Notes: generated by a model from the letters alone, not told the origin. DNA of 64,000 nt from CBDUEV01 sp965366365 (GCA_965366365.1 CBDUEV010000007.1:8761-72760); one strand, 5' to 3'. Shown: positions 9,794 through 18,548, counted from the stretch's first letter. Program-made: numbers and translations.

Positions 9794-9816
9794 CCGCGGG
9801 CCTACTCTGTCATCAC

Positions 9817-10341
9817 ATGGACGACCAGTACGACGTCGAAGCGCTTCTCGAATGGAGGGTCGAGCGAGACGAACATCTTCGTTCGCATTACACGTCGCCG
9901 ATTCCGGAAGAGCACCTTCCCTCCTTCGCCGGTCTGCGCTATTTCGAGCCCGACCCGGCCATGGTGATGCGGGGCACGTTCACGGCGGCCGACGGCCAGA
10001 TCGACATCACCTCGTCGACAGGCGGCGTGATGGGCTACGAGCTCGCCGGCCACGTGACACTGACGCTTGGCGACGAATCGGTTCGCCTGGCTGTGCTCCG
10101 GGGCGAGGAAGACGATGTGTTCATCCCGTTCCGAGACGCCACATCGGGCGTCGAATCGTACGGGGGCGGGAGGTATGTACCCGCCGTGATCGATGACACC
10201 GGTGAGGCCACCGTGGATTTCAATCGGACCATCAACCCGTTCTGTGCGTATGACGAGGAGTTCTCGTGCCCTCTCCCACCACACGGGAACTGGTTGACGC
10301 ACCGCGTCGCGGCCGGCGAACAGGCCTACGAGGCGCCCTGA
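9817..10341 (+). CDS. DUF1684 family protein
   Basis: 174-residue soluble protein of the DUF1684 family, recognised by the C-terminal signature NPFCAYDEEFSCPLPP..NWL and the segment FIPFRDATSG..SYGGGRYVP. The biochemical role of the family is not known to me. ATG at 9817 is preceded by TACTCT eight bases upstream, so the mRNA may be leaderless. It follows the kinase gene by 23 bases and converges on the gene at 10378. Confidence 0.8.
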   Translation: MDDQYDVEALLEWRVERDEHLRSHYTSPIPEEHLPSFAGLRYFEPDPAMVMRGTFTAADGQIDITSSTGGVMGYELAGHVTLTLGDESVRLAVLRGEEDDVFIPFRDATSGVESYGGGRYVPAVIDDTGEATVDFNRTINPFCAYDEEFSCPLPPHGNWLTHRVAAGEQAYEAP

Positions 10342-10377
10342 TCCGCGGTCAGGCCCGATCCGACCGAGCCGCCAGGC

Positions 10378-10758
10378 TCAGGTCTGATGACGATCGATCT
10401 CGTCGAGGTCTTTCAATGCCTTCTGTGCGGAGATGGTGATCTCGGATCCCGGTGCCGAGGCAACCCGCTCGAGACCGTTTCGAGCGGTCGCGCCGCCGAT
10501 GCTGGCGAGAACATCGACGAGCTCTGTGGATGCGGCGCCGGCAGTCAAGGCTTCTGTGATCAAGGGCACCGACCGCTCCCCGGCCTTCACCAGAAGGACC
10601 CCGGCGAGGGCCTGCGAATTCTCGTCTCCCGTCGCCACGGAGCCGACGAGAACTCGCCCGGCCGATTCGAGGCCGGTCAGGCGCCACACAGCACTGGCTG
10701 CGGCGATCTTGGCGGAGGATACGAGGCTCATGGGCTCAGCGTACCTCCGGTTGTTCAC
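10378..10758 (-). CDS. Small helical protein, HEAT-like, function unknown
   Basis: 126 residues, alanine-rich, predicted mostly alpha-helical with a HEAT-repeat-like feel (ITEALTAGAASTELVDVLASIGG). I do not recognise the family. The GTG start at 10758 overlaps the stop of the upstream hydrolase gene as GTGA, so the two are coupled; an ATG at 10731 is the alternative start. Function may relate to the partner hydrolase, which also carries an alpha-helical repeat-like region. Confidence 0.6.
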   Translation of the reverse strand: MNNRRYAEPMSLVSSAKIAAASAVWRLTGLESAGRVLVGSVATGDENSQALAGVLLVKAGERSVPLITEALTAGAASTELVDVLASIGGATARNGLERVASAPGSEITISAQKALKDLDEIDRHQT

Positions 10759-11864
10759 AACTCGGCGGGGAGACCGTATCGCTCCCAGTAGGCGGGCTCG
10801 TGGGTATCACCATGGTCGAACCATCCGTTGACCAGCGAGGTCACCTTCCCTCTGTGGGCTGAAGGGACCTTCAGTTTCTGGCCGCCGCGATCGGCGATGA
10901 TCACCAGATCCCAGCGCACCCGCACGTCGATCAACCGCCGGACCCTGCCAAGCTCGGGAAACCACTCTCCGTGCACCGGCCAGCTCAGGAGGACCAGGCG
11001 GTCGACCTCGAGCCCGCGGCGGGTGGCCAGGTTGGCGACGGTGGCGCCATGGCTGTGGGCGAACACGTCCGGCCGCTGCAAGCCCTGGTCGACCACCCAA
11101 TCGGCCATGCGCTGGGCGGCGAGCTGGCGAGCGCCATCGGAGTAGAGCCCCGTCCATTGGTAGCTGGGGTCGTGCGGGTTGAGCGCCGGGATCAATCCGG
11201 CGAGGTAGCTATGGAACGTCCCCCCGGGCCGCCACCAGCGACTCCTTGCCGCGAACGTCCCATGGCTGAGCACGGCGGTATGAGACTCACGATCGGTGCC
11301 GCTCAGCTCCGCCGGGCGACCGACGACATACCGCAGGGCTTCGTGGCTCGGAACGACCCGAGCGAGGCCAACCCTCCCCAGATCGCGGACGAGCGGGTCA
11401 CGAGACCTGGCGCCCTCCACCAGCACGTCCACCACATCCTCACGGGGGCCGGTGGTGTCCAGGGCGGCGGTCGCCGCCGCCGTCCGAACGAGGCGGCTGT
11501 CACTGTGCAGATTCGCCTCGACGAGTGACGCCGCAGTGACCGCCTCGGGTTTGTCGATCAGTCGTTTCGTGATGGCGGCGCTGGCAGACGCCGGGATCCG
11601 CACGTCTGCCCGACCCACATGGGTGTCGACATCGATATCGAGAGGCCTCACCGCCTGAGCGACGGGCATTCTTCGCTTGCGCTCGATGCGGCGAAGGTCA
11701 CTCGGCAAATCGAGTTCGCGCGGGGAGTCCAGTCTCTCCGTCTCACCACCGACCGCGGCCCCGGCGGTCAGCACGATCGCTGCCTGACTGAGCCGGGCGT
11801 CACGGCTCGTCTCCTCGAACGCCTCCGGCCCGGTGACGGGTGTGACTTCGTGGTATCCGGCCAT
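10755..11864 (-). CDS. Alpha/beta hydrolase-like protein with helical N-terminal region
   Basis: 369 residues. Residues about 90-190 are helical and repeat-like (SLVEANLHSDSRLVRTAAATAAL, and similar). From about 200 the sequence looks like an esterase: VLSHGTFAARSRWW (oxyanion region), nucleophile elbow AHSHGAT, a strand-loop VRWDLVIIADRGG and a late histidine in WFDHGDTHE. The substrate is unknown and no signal peptide is seen. It is coupled to the next gene. Identification as a hydrolase rests on the Ser-elbow and the order of motifs, so it is moderate. Confidence 0.65.
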   Translation of the reverse strand: MAGYHEVTPVTGPEAFEETSRDARLSQAAIVLTAGAAVGGETERLDSPRELDLPSDLRRIERKRRMPVAQAVRPLDIDVDTHVGRADVRIPASASAAITKRLIDKPEAVTAASLVEANLHSDSRLVRTAAATAALDTTGPREDVVDVLVEGARSRDPLVRDLGRVGLARVVPSHEALRYVVGRPAELSGTDRESHTAVLSHGTFAARSRWWRPGGTFHSYLAGLIPALNPHDPSYQWTGLYSDGARQLAAQRMADWVVDQGLQRPDVFAHSHGATVANLATRRGLEVDRLVLLSWPVHGEWFPELGRVRRLIDVRVRWDLVIIADRGGQKLKVPSAHRGKVTSLVNGWFDHGDTHEPAYWERYGLPAEL

Positions 11865-11971
11865 TGGCGTGTCCCCTCGTCCGCTCCCTCAAGTGATACC
11901 CCAGGAGACGCGGCGAGTCAATGAGCGGTGCCGGGCCAAACACAGCAGGCAACGGGAGAAGGTCGATCGGC

Positions 11972-12742
11972 CTAGCGCAGATGGCGCAGGAGCACCTCGG
12001 CGATTGCCCCGGGCGCCTCACCGACGACGGCGTGGCCAACGCCGTCGAGGACCACCAACTCACCGTTCGGGATCAGATTCGCCAGCTGTCTGCCCTGGTC
12101 GTGATATTTCCGGTCGTCCGCCCCCACGACCACGGTGACGGGCATCGAGAGGCGACCGACCCTCTCTCCGAGGTACGGCTGAACACCCTGGCCGAATCCC
12201 CGGAGGGCGGCGGCGAGTCCTTGAGCCGTGTTGCGCAGGCGCAGCGCCTTGTCAGCCTCCCGCCACTCGGCGTCCCGACGCCCGAGGCCGGCGAACAGCG
12301 GGAAGTCGACCCACCCGTCCACGAACCGTTCGATTCCCCCAGCCTCGATCTGGCGAGCCAGCCGGTCGTCCCCCGCCCTCCGGGCGGCCCTTTCTGCCTC
12401 GCCGGCGATTCCAGCTCCGGCGGCGATGACGATCAGGCTCCGCACCAGGTCGGGCCCGGCCAGGGCGGCCTCCATTGCCATGCGGCCCCCTGCCGAATAG
12501 CCGAGCAGCACCCCCGGATCTCCCGAGGCTTCGGCCACGCCGGCGAGCGCGGCGAGGATCCGGTCGGTGGCGGTGGTCACGTCCACCGGGCCCCGCTCCT
12601 CGTCGTGGCCGGGCAGCGCTGGACACAGCGCACCGTGGCCCACGAGGCCGACCAGCTCGGCGAACATCTCTGGCCGTTGCGTGAAGCCGTGGACGCCGAC
12701 CCAGGTGGCCGGCTGCTCGCCGAGTGGGGTGATCGTGCTCAT
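11972..12742 (-). CDS. menH: SHCHC synthase MenH (alpha/beta hydrolase)
   Basis: Eliminates pyruvate from SEPHCHC in menaquinone synthesis. 256 residues, alpha/beta-hydrolase fold: VHGFTQ oxyanion region near residue 17, nucleophile elbow GYSAGGRMA (typical of MenH), acid in VVVGADD, base His in DGVGHAVVGEAP. It is divergent from menD, the enzyme of the previous step, which supports MenH over an unrelated esterase. ATG at 12742 lies seven bases from a -10-like GAGAAT and has no Shine-Dalgarno. Confidence 0.87.
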   Translation of the reverse strand: MSTITPLGEQPATWVGVHGFTQRPEMFAELVGLVGHGALCPALPGHDEERGPVDVTTATDRILAALAGVAEASGDPGVLLGYSAGGRMAMEAALAGPDLVRSLIVIAAGAGIAGEAERAARRAGDDRLARQIEAGGIERFVDGWVDFPLFAGLGRRDAEWREADKALRLRNTAQGLAAALRGFGQGVQPYLGERVGRLSMPVTVVVGADDRKYHDQGRQLANLIPNGELVVLDGVGHAVVGEAPGAIAEVLLRHLR

Positions 12743-12748
12743 GGCCGG

Positions 12749-12755
12749 TATTCTC
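12749..12755. promoter_or_regulatory. Shared bidirectional -10 for menH and menD
   Basis: The seven bases TATTCTC read TATTCT on the plus strand and GAGAAT on the minus strand. Seven bases beyond each hexamer lies a start codon: GTG at 12762 for menD and ATG at 12742 for menH. This predicts two leaderless transcripts diverging from one -10. No consensus -35 is seen on either side. Inferred from spacing and symmetry. Confidence 0.5.
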
Positions 12756-12761
12756 CCAGAC

Positions 12762-14450
12762 GTGGCGAATCCGAACTACGTCTTCACCTACACCCTGGCT
12801 CGGGGGCTCCGGGACCTCGGGGCGACCGACGCCGTCGTCACTCCTGGCTCCCGCAACACTCCCCTGGCTCTGGCCTTTGCGGAAACCGACGGTCTAGCCC
12901 GCTGGATACACCACGACGAGCGCTCCGCCGCATTCTTCGCGTTGGGCTTGGCCAAGACCACCGGCCGGCCCGTCATCCTGGTGTGCACGTCGGGGACGGC
13001 TGCAGCCGAGTACCTCCCCGCGTTGACCGAGGCTCGCCACGCTCGCGTACCTCTGATCGCGCTCACTGCTGATCGCCCCCCCGAGCTTCGCCAGGTGGCG
13101 GCCCCACAGTCGATCAACCAGATCGGCATCTACGGTCCGGCCGTCAAGTGGTCACACGAGGCGGGAACTCCCACCACGGACTACCCACCGGGACCCTATG
13201 CGGCCCGCCTGGCCGGCGCAGCCTGGACGCGCAGCCTGGATTCACCGGCCGGACCGGTTCACCTCAACTGTCCGTTCCGCGAACCTCTCGCCCCCATCGA
13301 TCTGCCGCAGATCGATAGCCTCGCCGCCGTTGCCCCCGTCCACCAAGGATCGCTCATCCCGGGCCCCGCCGCGCTTCAGGCGGTGGCCGAGCAGCTGTCG
13401 GGTCGCCGGGTTCTGCTGGTGGCCGGCGAGATGCCGGCCGAGGCGATCGAACCGGTGGCGGCTTTGAGCGCCGCGCTGGATGCACCGTTGTTTGCCGATC
13501 CGCTCTCGGGCCTCCGGGCGGGTCACCACGACAAGAGCCGGGTGATCACCACCGGCGACACACTGGCTCGGGCGGGCCTTCTCGACGGGCGCCTCGCCCC
13601 CGAGGTCGTGGTCAGGTTTGGCGCGCCGGCCACGTCGAAGGCGCTCGCCCAGCGGCTCTCGGGGAATCCCCCTGTGACCCAGGTGGTGGTGGACGATGCC
13701 GAGTGGCGCCAGCCCACCACGGGTGCGGCCACGATGGTGCGCGGCACCTCCGCCGCCACTGCGTCGGCCTTGGTCCCCCTCGTCTCGCCTGGCGGCCCCG
13801 ACTGGATGCAGGCGTGGCGAGAGGCCGACAACAAGGTCCAACACCTGTGGAGCGAGATCGCCTTCCCGTCCGAACCGGCGGTGATCCAGACGATTGCCGC
13901 CCACCTTCCGTCGGGATCTCGGCTCTGGGTGGCCAGTTCGATGCCGATTCGCGACCTCGACAGTTTCTGCGGGCCGACGGAGCGGCCGATCCGGATCGTC
14001 GCCAACCGGGGCGCCAACGGGATCGATGGCTTCGTGTCGTCGGTCTTGGGTTCGGCCGCGGCCGGGCCGGCACCGACCTTCGGGGTGAGTGGCGATCTCT
14101 CCCTGCTCCATGACCTGACCGCCTTAGCCGGCGGCGTTCGCCTCGGTCTCGACGCCACCATCGTGGTGATCAACAACGACGGAGGTGGCATCTTTCACTT
14201 TCTGCCTCAGGCCGACCATCCCGAGTTCTTCGAGTCTCACCTCGTCACCCCACACGGTCTCGATTTCGGGCCGTTGGTGGAGGGATTCGGCGCCGTCTAC
14301 CAGCTGGTGGAGGAGCACTCCGGTCTCGTCGAGGCGCTCACGACTCCACCGAGCGGGATTCGCGTCGTCGAGGTCCGGACCGACCGCCGCCACAACGCCG
14401 ACCTTCACGAAGCCTGGTGGAGGAAGGCCGCGGAGACCCTGTCCGTCTAG
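12762..14450 (+). CDS. menD: SEPHCHC synthase MenD
   Basis: Thiamine-diphosphate enzyme joining isochorismate and 2-oxoglutarate, the committed menaquinone step. 562 residues. N-terminal motif VTPGSRNTPLALA, the TPP-activating glutamate in HHDERSAAFFALGLAK, RPPELR, and the Mg/TPP motif in VVINNDGGGIF. GTG at 12762 is chosen because TATTCT sits seven bases upstream; the in-frame ATG at 12741 would overlap the menH start codon as CATG. It converges on menF across a double hairpin. Confidence 0.93.
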   Translation: MANPNYVFTYTLARGLRDLGATDAVVTPGSRNTPLALAFAETDGLARWIHHDERSAAFFALGLAKTTGRPVILVCTSGTAAAEYLPALTEARHARVPLIALTADRPPELRQVAAPQSINQIGIYGPAVKWSHEAGTPTTDYPPGPYAARLAGAAWTRSLDSPAGPVHLNCPFREPLAPIDLPQIDSLAAVAPVHQGSLIPGPAALQAVAEQLSGRRVLLVAGEMPAEAIEPVAALSAALDAPLFADPLSGLRAGHHDKSRVITTGDTLARAGLLDGRLAPEVVVRFGAPATSKALAQRLSGNPPVTQVVVDDAEWRQPTTGAATMVRGTSAATASALVPLVSPGGPDWMQAWREADNKVQHLWSEIAFPSEPAVIQTIAAHLPSGSRLWVASSMPIRDLDSFCGPTERPIRIVANRGANGIDGFVSSVLGSAAAGPAPTFGVSGDLSLLHDLTALAGGVRLGLDATIVVINNDGGGIFHFLPQADHPEFFESHLVTPHGLDFGPLVEGFGAVYQLVEEHSGLVEALTTPPSGIRVVEVRTDRRHNADLHEAWWRKAAETLSV

Positions 14451-14492
14451 AAACACTCGGCGGCCACACCACACACCCATCGCAGAAACGCA

Positions 14493-14549
14493 CACACCGC
14501 AGAAACGCACAGCGTTTCTGCGGTGTGAAGCGAACTAGGTTCGCTTCAC
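14493..14549. terminator. Double hairpin between menD and menF
   Basis: Two perfect hairpins in tandem. The first pairs 14493-14508 with 14512-14527 (16-base arms beginning cacaccgcagaaacgc, loop aca). The second pairs 14525-14535 with 14539-14549 (arms gtgaagcgaac and gttcgcttcac, loop tag). They lie between convergent genes and have no long T run, so they would act as a bidirectional terminator. A further copy of cgcagaaacgcac lies just left at 14481. Confidence 0.7.
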
Positions 14550-14560
14550 GTAGTTCGCCT

Positions 14561-15889
14561 TCACGCTTCGGTCAACATCTGGAGCATCGTCCGGAACTTG
14601 AGTCTGGTTTCCTCGAGTTCCACGGACGGCACGGAGTCGGCCACGATCCCGGCGCCGGCGTAGAGGAAGGCCTGGTTCCCGCGCAGGAGCGCGCACCTGA
14701 GCGCAACGGCGATCTCGCCGTCTCCGTCGGCCGACATCCAGCCGATGCCGCCGGCGTACCAACCCCGATCGAGTCCCTCGCACTTGTCCAGAAACGCCAG
14801 CGCCTCATCGCGGGGGCTTCCTCCGACGGCGGGAGTGGGGTGCAACGCCCCTGCTACATCGATCACGGTCATCGGGTGGGAGAGGGTTCCGGCGACCTCA
14901 CTGGAGAGGTGCTGCACGTGCGTGAGCTTGCGGAGGCTCGGGTACCGGTCGACCTGAAGCTCGGTGACCAGCGGCGCCAGTCGAGCGGCGATGTCGTCGA
15001 CGACCACTCGGTGCTCCACCCGGTTCTTGGCACTGGCCATCAGTTCGTCGCCGATACCCCGATCGGCCTCGTCTCCTTCGCCGCGCGGAGCCGAGCCGGC
15101 CAGTGGATGAGAACTGACCCGTCCACCTTCGACCGCGACGAGCAGCTCTGGCGAGGCTCCCACGAAGACCCCATCTCCCTGTTGCCAACCAAAGACGTAG
15201 CAGGCGGGGTAGTCGTGGCCGAGACGGTTCACGAGGTCGAAAGGTCGGGGGGTGATGTCCGATGTGACTACCACGGAGCGAGCCAGGACGGCTTTCGCCA
15301 TGCCACCGGCTCGGATCTGGCCTACGGCATCAGCGACGGCCTGTTCGTACTGGGAGGGGGAAGGCCGTGACTCGATGGCATGGTCGGTGGCGTTCGACCC
15401 CATCGGCGGCGGTGGCACCTCGAGGGTGCGGAGGACATCGGCGACAGAACCGAAGCTTCGACCCGGGGGCAGCGTCACCACCAGCTTCGTTTCGCCGTCT
15501 TCCCGAATCGCCGCGATGAGCGGAACGACCCCGCTGGTAGGGGTGAAGCCGTCCCATTCCGGTCGACGACCTCCTTCTGGCGAGAACGAGAACCCCACCA
15601 GAACCCGCAGATGAGGAGAGATCTCCTCGAACTGCCTCACCTCGTCGGTAAAGGCGCTGAACCGGTCGGGCCCGAACGGCGCCACCGTCTGCCATGCCGC
15701 ACCCAACCCGGCGATCTGACGGCCGGCCGGGGTGCTCAGGTAGCCGGCGAAGGGGAACTGGTCGCTGCCGGAACGCACCAGATCCAGGGGGCGGAGGTCG
15801 GCTGGTCCCCATGCCACCCTCACGGCGTTCGGTTCGAGCGCGCCAAACTGGGTCTCGAGTGACTCGATGAGCGCAGGTGAGATCAACAC
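14561..15889 (-). CDS. menF: Isochorismate synthase
   Basis: Chorismate-binding enzyme that makes isochorismate for MenD. 442 residues. The conserved C-terminal block is clear: HLSSEVAGTL, LHPTPAVGGSPRDEA, GWYAGGIGW and GAGIVADS...E.EET. GTG at 15889 is selected because it sits seven bases after TAGACT of a good promoter; a longer TTG-started form from 15925 would begin within the promoter. It converges with menD. Confidence 0.92.
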   Translation of the reverse strand: MLISPALIESLETQFGALEPNAVRVAWGPADLRPLDLVRSGSDQFPFAGYLSTPAGRQIAGLGAAWQTVAPFGPDRFSAFTDEVRQFEEISPHLRVLVGFSFSPEGGRRPEWDGFTPTSGVVPLIAAIREDGETKLVVTLPPGRSFGSVADVLRTLEVPPPPMGSNATDHAIESRPSPSQYEQAVADAVGQIRAGGMAKAVLARSVVVTSDITPRPFDLVNRLGHDYPACYVFGWQQGDGVFVGASPELLVAVEGGRVSSHPLAGSAPRGEGDEADRGIGDELMASAKNRVEHRVVVDDIAARLAPLVTELQVDRYPSLRKLTHVQHLSSEVAGTLSHPMTVIDVAGALHPTPAVGGSPRDEALAFLDKCEGLDRGWYAGGIGWMSADGDGEIAVALRCALLRGNQAFLYAGAGIVADSVPSVELEETRLKFRTMLQMLTEA

Positions 15890-15896
15890 GCCCGGC

Positions 15897-15925
15897 AGTC
15901 TATTGGGGAACGCACACAATCCCAA
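15897..15925 (-). promoter_or_regulatory. Promoter of menF, leaderless
   Basis: On the minus strand TTGGGA (15925-15920), a 17-base spacer and TAGACT (15902-15897), followed after seven bases by GTG at 15889. Spacing is ideal for a housekeeping sigma promoter and predicts that the transcript begins on the start codon. Confidence 0.6.
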
Positions 15926-15931
15926 CGGCGC

Positions 15932-16750
15932 TCAGCGGCCCAATGATCGAATCTCGGCTTGGATGATCTCGGCGAGCAGGCGCGGTGCTTCCATCGGAAC
16001 GAAATGGGTGGTGCCGGCAACCACCAGGCCTTTCCCATCCGGCAACCTCCCCGCGAGGTGTGCCGTGTACTCGGGCGTGTGGCTGGTGGAGTCCTCGCCG
16101 GCGACTACCAGCACCGGTATCTCCACCTCGCCGAGGCGATCGTACACCCCGTGGGCACCGGCGGTTTCATAGAGCTCAGCCTCGTCCTCCGGCGAGCAGG
16201 CGAGGATCCAGCGGTCGCCGTCGCGCTCGAGTCCGCCGGCGATGTAGGCATCCATGGCCTCAGGGGTCCAGCGCGAAAAGACCTGCTTCTGCTGGAACTT
16301 CAGGAGCGCTTCCTGAGGCGATGAGAACGAACGTCGGCGGCGGCGAGCTGATCTCGCCATCATGTTCTCGTCCGTGGACCGGCGGTACGGTCCTGGGAAG
16401 ACGATGGGCTCGACGAGGACCAGCCGCTCGAACAGGCCGGGGTTCTCGAGCTGGGCCATGACCAGGGCAGCCGACCCCATGGAATGGCCGACCCCGATCC
16501 GAGGCGCTGGCTCGCCTAGCGAGACACCGGCGGCTGCCGATCCGAACGACCACCAGTCGATCGGGTGCGGGGCCTTTGGGGATTCACCGTGGGATGGAAA
16601 ATCCCAGGCTACGGCGGGAAGCGTTTCGCCGAGCAGTCTCAGCTCGTCCACCACCGGACCCCACACCTCCTTGGAGAAGCCGTTGGCGTGGGACAGGCAC
16701 AGGGTGGCGAGACCCGCTCCCTCCCAGCGTTTGATGGCGAGGTTGCTCAC
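15932..16750 (-). CDS. Alpha/beta hydrolase
   Basis: 272 residues with a standard alpha/beta-hydrolase layout: SHANGFSKEVW oxyanion region, DFPSHGES, nucleophile elbow GHSMGSAA, acid in VVAGEDS and a His in TTHFVPMEAP. The substrate is unknown. The GTG start abuts the stop of the DUF3105 gene with no gap, so both are on one mRNA. The nearby menF and menH genes make an accessory menaquinone role conceivable, but the true MenH is at 11972. Confidence 0.85.
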   Translation of the reverse strand: MSNLAIKRWEGAGLATLCLSHANGFSKEVWGPVVDELRLLGETLPAVAWDFPSHGESPKAPHPIDWWSFGSAAAGVSLGEPAPRIGVGHSMGSAALVMAQLENPGLFERLVLVEPIVFPGPYRRSTDENMMARSARRRRRSFSSPQEALLKFQQKQVFSRWTPEAMDAYIAGGLERDGDRWILACSPEDEAELYETAGAHGVYDRLGEVEIPVLVVAGEDSTSHTPEYTAHLAGRLPDGKGLVVAGTTHFVPMEAPRLLAEIIQAEIRSLGR

Positions 16751-17377
16751 CTATCGAGGCGAGGCCGCAGCACGGACGTGGTGGTCGAGACCCTCGAACA
16801 ACCGGATGAAGGCATACACCTCGTCTTGGGTCTCCTCCGACCAGTCATCGAAGTAGAGCACCCTGGTCCACGCCACCGCTGCTCCCAGATGCGGTGTCCC
16901 GGTGGAGTCGACGATGCCCGAATACTCGGTCATCAAGAGGTTCTCGCCTGGGAAGTCCCTGGAGACGGCCGCTCGCAAGCCAAGGACGATGTCGTCGCAG
17001 CCGTCAGGACAGTCGTAGGTGAGGACTACGCCGCCGTCCTCGAGGTTGTGCAGAAAGATCTCGGGCCGGACCGGTGCCTCCTGCTCACCCCAGGCAGCGA
17101 GGAAACCGACGTGAGGACCCGACGAAGGTGGGGAGCTGTTGTAGGGGACATGGGTCTCGAATTCCGAGGCGAGGTGGTTGTTGCCGAGGCTCGGAAACAC
17201 CTCACCGGGCGGAGCCGGTTGAAGAACGATGTAGGCCGCGAAAGCCGCCAAGGCGAGCGCGACGCCGCCTGCAACCGTCAGGTTCTTGCGTCGCGCCGTG
17301 GCGTGCTTCTCTGCAGCCTTCTTTTCAGCCTGCTCTATCCGCCGGCGCTCGGCAGCTCTACCTCGGGTCCGAGACAT
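16751..17377 (-). CDS. DUF3105 membrane-anchored protein
   Basis: 208 residues. A basic, helical cytoplasmic N-terminus (AERRRIEQAEKKAAEKH) precedes one membrane segment at about 35-52. The extracytoplasmic DUF3105 domain shows GNNHL, YNSSPPSSGPH and FLHNLEDGGVVLTYDCPDGC, with an intra-segment Cys pair. The family is common in Actinomycetota and Chloroflexota and its function is not known to me. It is the first gene of a two-gene unit with the downstream hydrolase. Confidence 0.85.
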   Translation of the reverse strand: MSRTRGRAAERRRIEQAEKKAAEKHATARRKNLTVAGGVALALAAFAAYIVLQPAPPGEVFPSLGNNHLASEFETHVPYNSSPPSSGPHVGFLAAWGEQEAPVRPEIFLHNLEDGGVVLTYDCPDGCDDIVLGLRAAVSRDFPGENLLMTEYSGIVDSTGTPHLGAAVAWTRVLYFDDWSEETQDEVYAFIRLFEGLDHHVRAAASPR

Positions 17378-17449
17378 CCGATCGACTCCTTTGATCCTCG
17401 ATGGCTGGAATCGTACCGGATTCGTCGGTTTGTGCCGCTCAGCCGCTCA

Positions 17450-18112
17450 TCAGAGATCGACCGGTCGGTCGTCGTCCACCTCGTAGTCGGTCGAGTTTTC
17501 CACGCGCACCACACCGTCGAGGCGGCGGGTCAGCTCGTTGAGGAGCCGAACGTCCGAGCGGCTGGGCAGAGTTCCGGAGAGGGACACCACACCCTCGTCG
17601 ACGGACACCTCGATGGTATCCGGATCCACGAAGAGCACCCGCTTGAGCACGTCTTGCCGGATCTCTTCCTCGATCACGTCGTCGGGACGCGTGAAGGCGT
17701 TGACGACGTCGGCTCGTGAGATGACACCGAGCAGCTTGCCTTCGTCGTCGACGACAGGCAGCCGTTTCACTCCGTGGGCGACCATGACGCGGGCCGCCTC
17801 GGTGAGGCTGGCGTCCTGGTAGATCACGGTGGGGTGGGCGGTCATCGCCGCTCCAACCGTGTTGTCGTCCGGGGCGGGTTCGCCCTCGTCATACAGCGCG
17901 TCGAGGAGCCGTCTCCGGCCCGACGTTTCGGAGCGGTCGGCCTCCCGGGCGAGAAAATCGGCCTCGGTGATGATGCCCACGAGTAGACCATCCGCGTCGA
18001 GGACCGGTAGACCGCTCACGCCGCGTCGGACCATTCTGCGGGCCGCCTCCTTGAGGGAGTCCTCCGGTGCGGCCGTTTCGATGTTGATGGTCATCAGGTC
18101 AATGACTCGCAT
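17450..18112 (-). CDS. CBS-pair protein with C-terminal BON domain
   Basis: 220 residues. Two CBS motifs at about 1-60 (DLMTINIETA...GLPVLDADGLLVGIITEADF) and 85-145 (MTAHPTVIYQDAS...RLPVVDDEGKLLGVISRADV) form a likely adenylate-binding Bateman module. Residues 150-215 are a BON domain (DVLKRVL...VSLSGTLPSRSDV). Proteins of this type occur in actinobacterial dormancy regulons. Its start overlaps the universal stress gene by 14 bases, making it the third gene of the regulator-USP-CBS operon. Confidence 0.9.
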   Translation of the reverse strand: MRVIDLMTINIETAAPEDSLKEAARRMVRRGVSGLPVLDADGLLVGIITEADFLAREADRSETSGRRRLLDALYDEGEPAPDDNTVGAAMTAHPTVIYQDASLTEAARVMVAHGVKRLPVVDDEGKLLGVISRADVVNAFTRPDDVIEEEIRQDVLKRVLFVDPDTIEVSVDEGVVSLSGTLPSRSDVRLLNELTRRLDGVVRVENSTDYEVDDDRPVDL

Positions 18113-18548
18113 CGGATTCCTCCTTCACGATGAGGACATCACATGGTGCGAAATGCAGCACGCGATGTCCTGTGCTTCCCAAGAAGAAGGCGGCAAGCTC
18201 ACTCCGCCCCCGCGATCCGAGAACGATCATCTCGGGCTGGTGTTCTTCTGCGTAGTCGAGCAGTGCGTCCGGTGGGTAGCCGCGCACGTTGGCTCGTACC
18301 ACGGTCATGCCTTCGGCCCCGTCGGTGGCCAGCACATCGTCGACCTGCTCCCAGGTGGCCAGGGCAGAATCGTCTTCGAAGGATTGGACGTCGAGCGGAG
18401 TTTGACCCAGGGCGGCGATCACCGTCGCTGGGAGATGCACGGCGTGCACGACATGCAGGTCCGCCCCGAGCGCCCTCGCCAGTCCGATGGCCCTTCGCAG
18501 CGCCGCGGCGCTGTACCGCTGTTCATCGACTCCAACCATGACGATCAT
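18099..18548 (-). CDS. Universal stress protein (UspA family)
   Basis: 149 residues, single Usp domain. The ATP-binding signature G-x2-G-x9-G-S is visible as GSRGRSELAAFFLGS, so it belongs to the nucleotide-binding type. N-terminal MIVMVGVDEQ is typical. It lies 12 bases downstream of the DevR-like gene and overlaps the CBS-BON gene, a grouping like the DosR dormancy regulon of mycobacteria. Its signal or partner is unknown. Confidence 0.92.
   Translation of the reverse strand: MIVMVGVDEQRYSAAALRRAIGLARALGADLHVVHAVHLPATVIAALGQTPLDVQSFEDDSALATWEQVDDVLATDGAEGMTVVRANVRGYPPDALLDYAEEHQPEMIVLGSRGRSELAAFFLGSTGHRVLHFAPCDVLIVKEESDASH

Noticed and set aside
12741..14450. menD starting at ATG 12741
   Set aside because: It would overlap the menH start codon as CATG and lacks a ribosome-binding site; GTG 12762 has a correctly spaced -10.
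15889..15925. TTG-started extension of menF
   Set aside because: The extra 12 codons coincide with the promoter and spacer, so they are unlikely to be transcribed.
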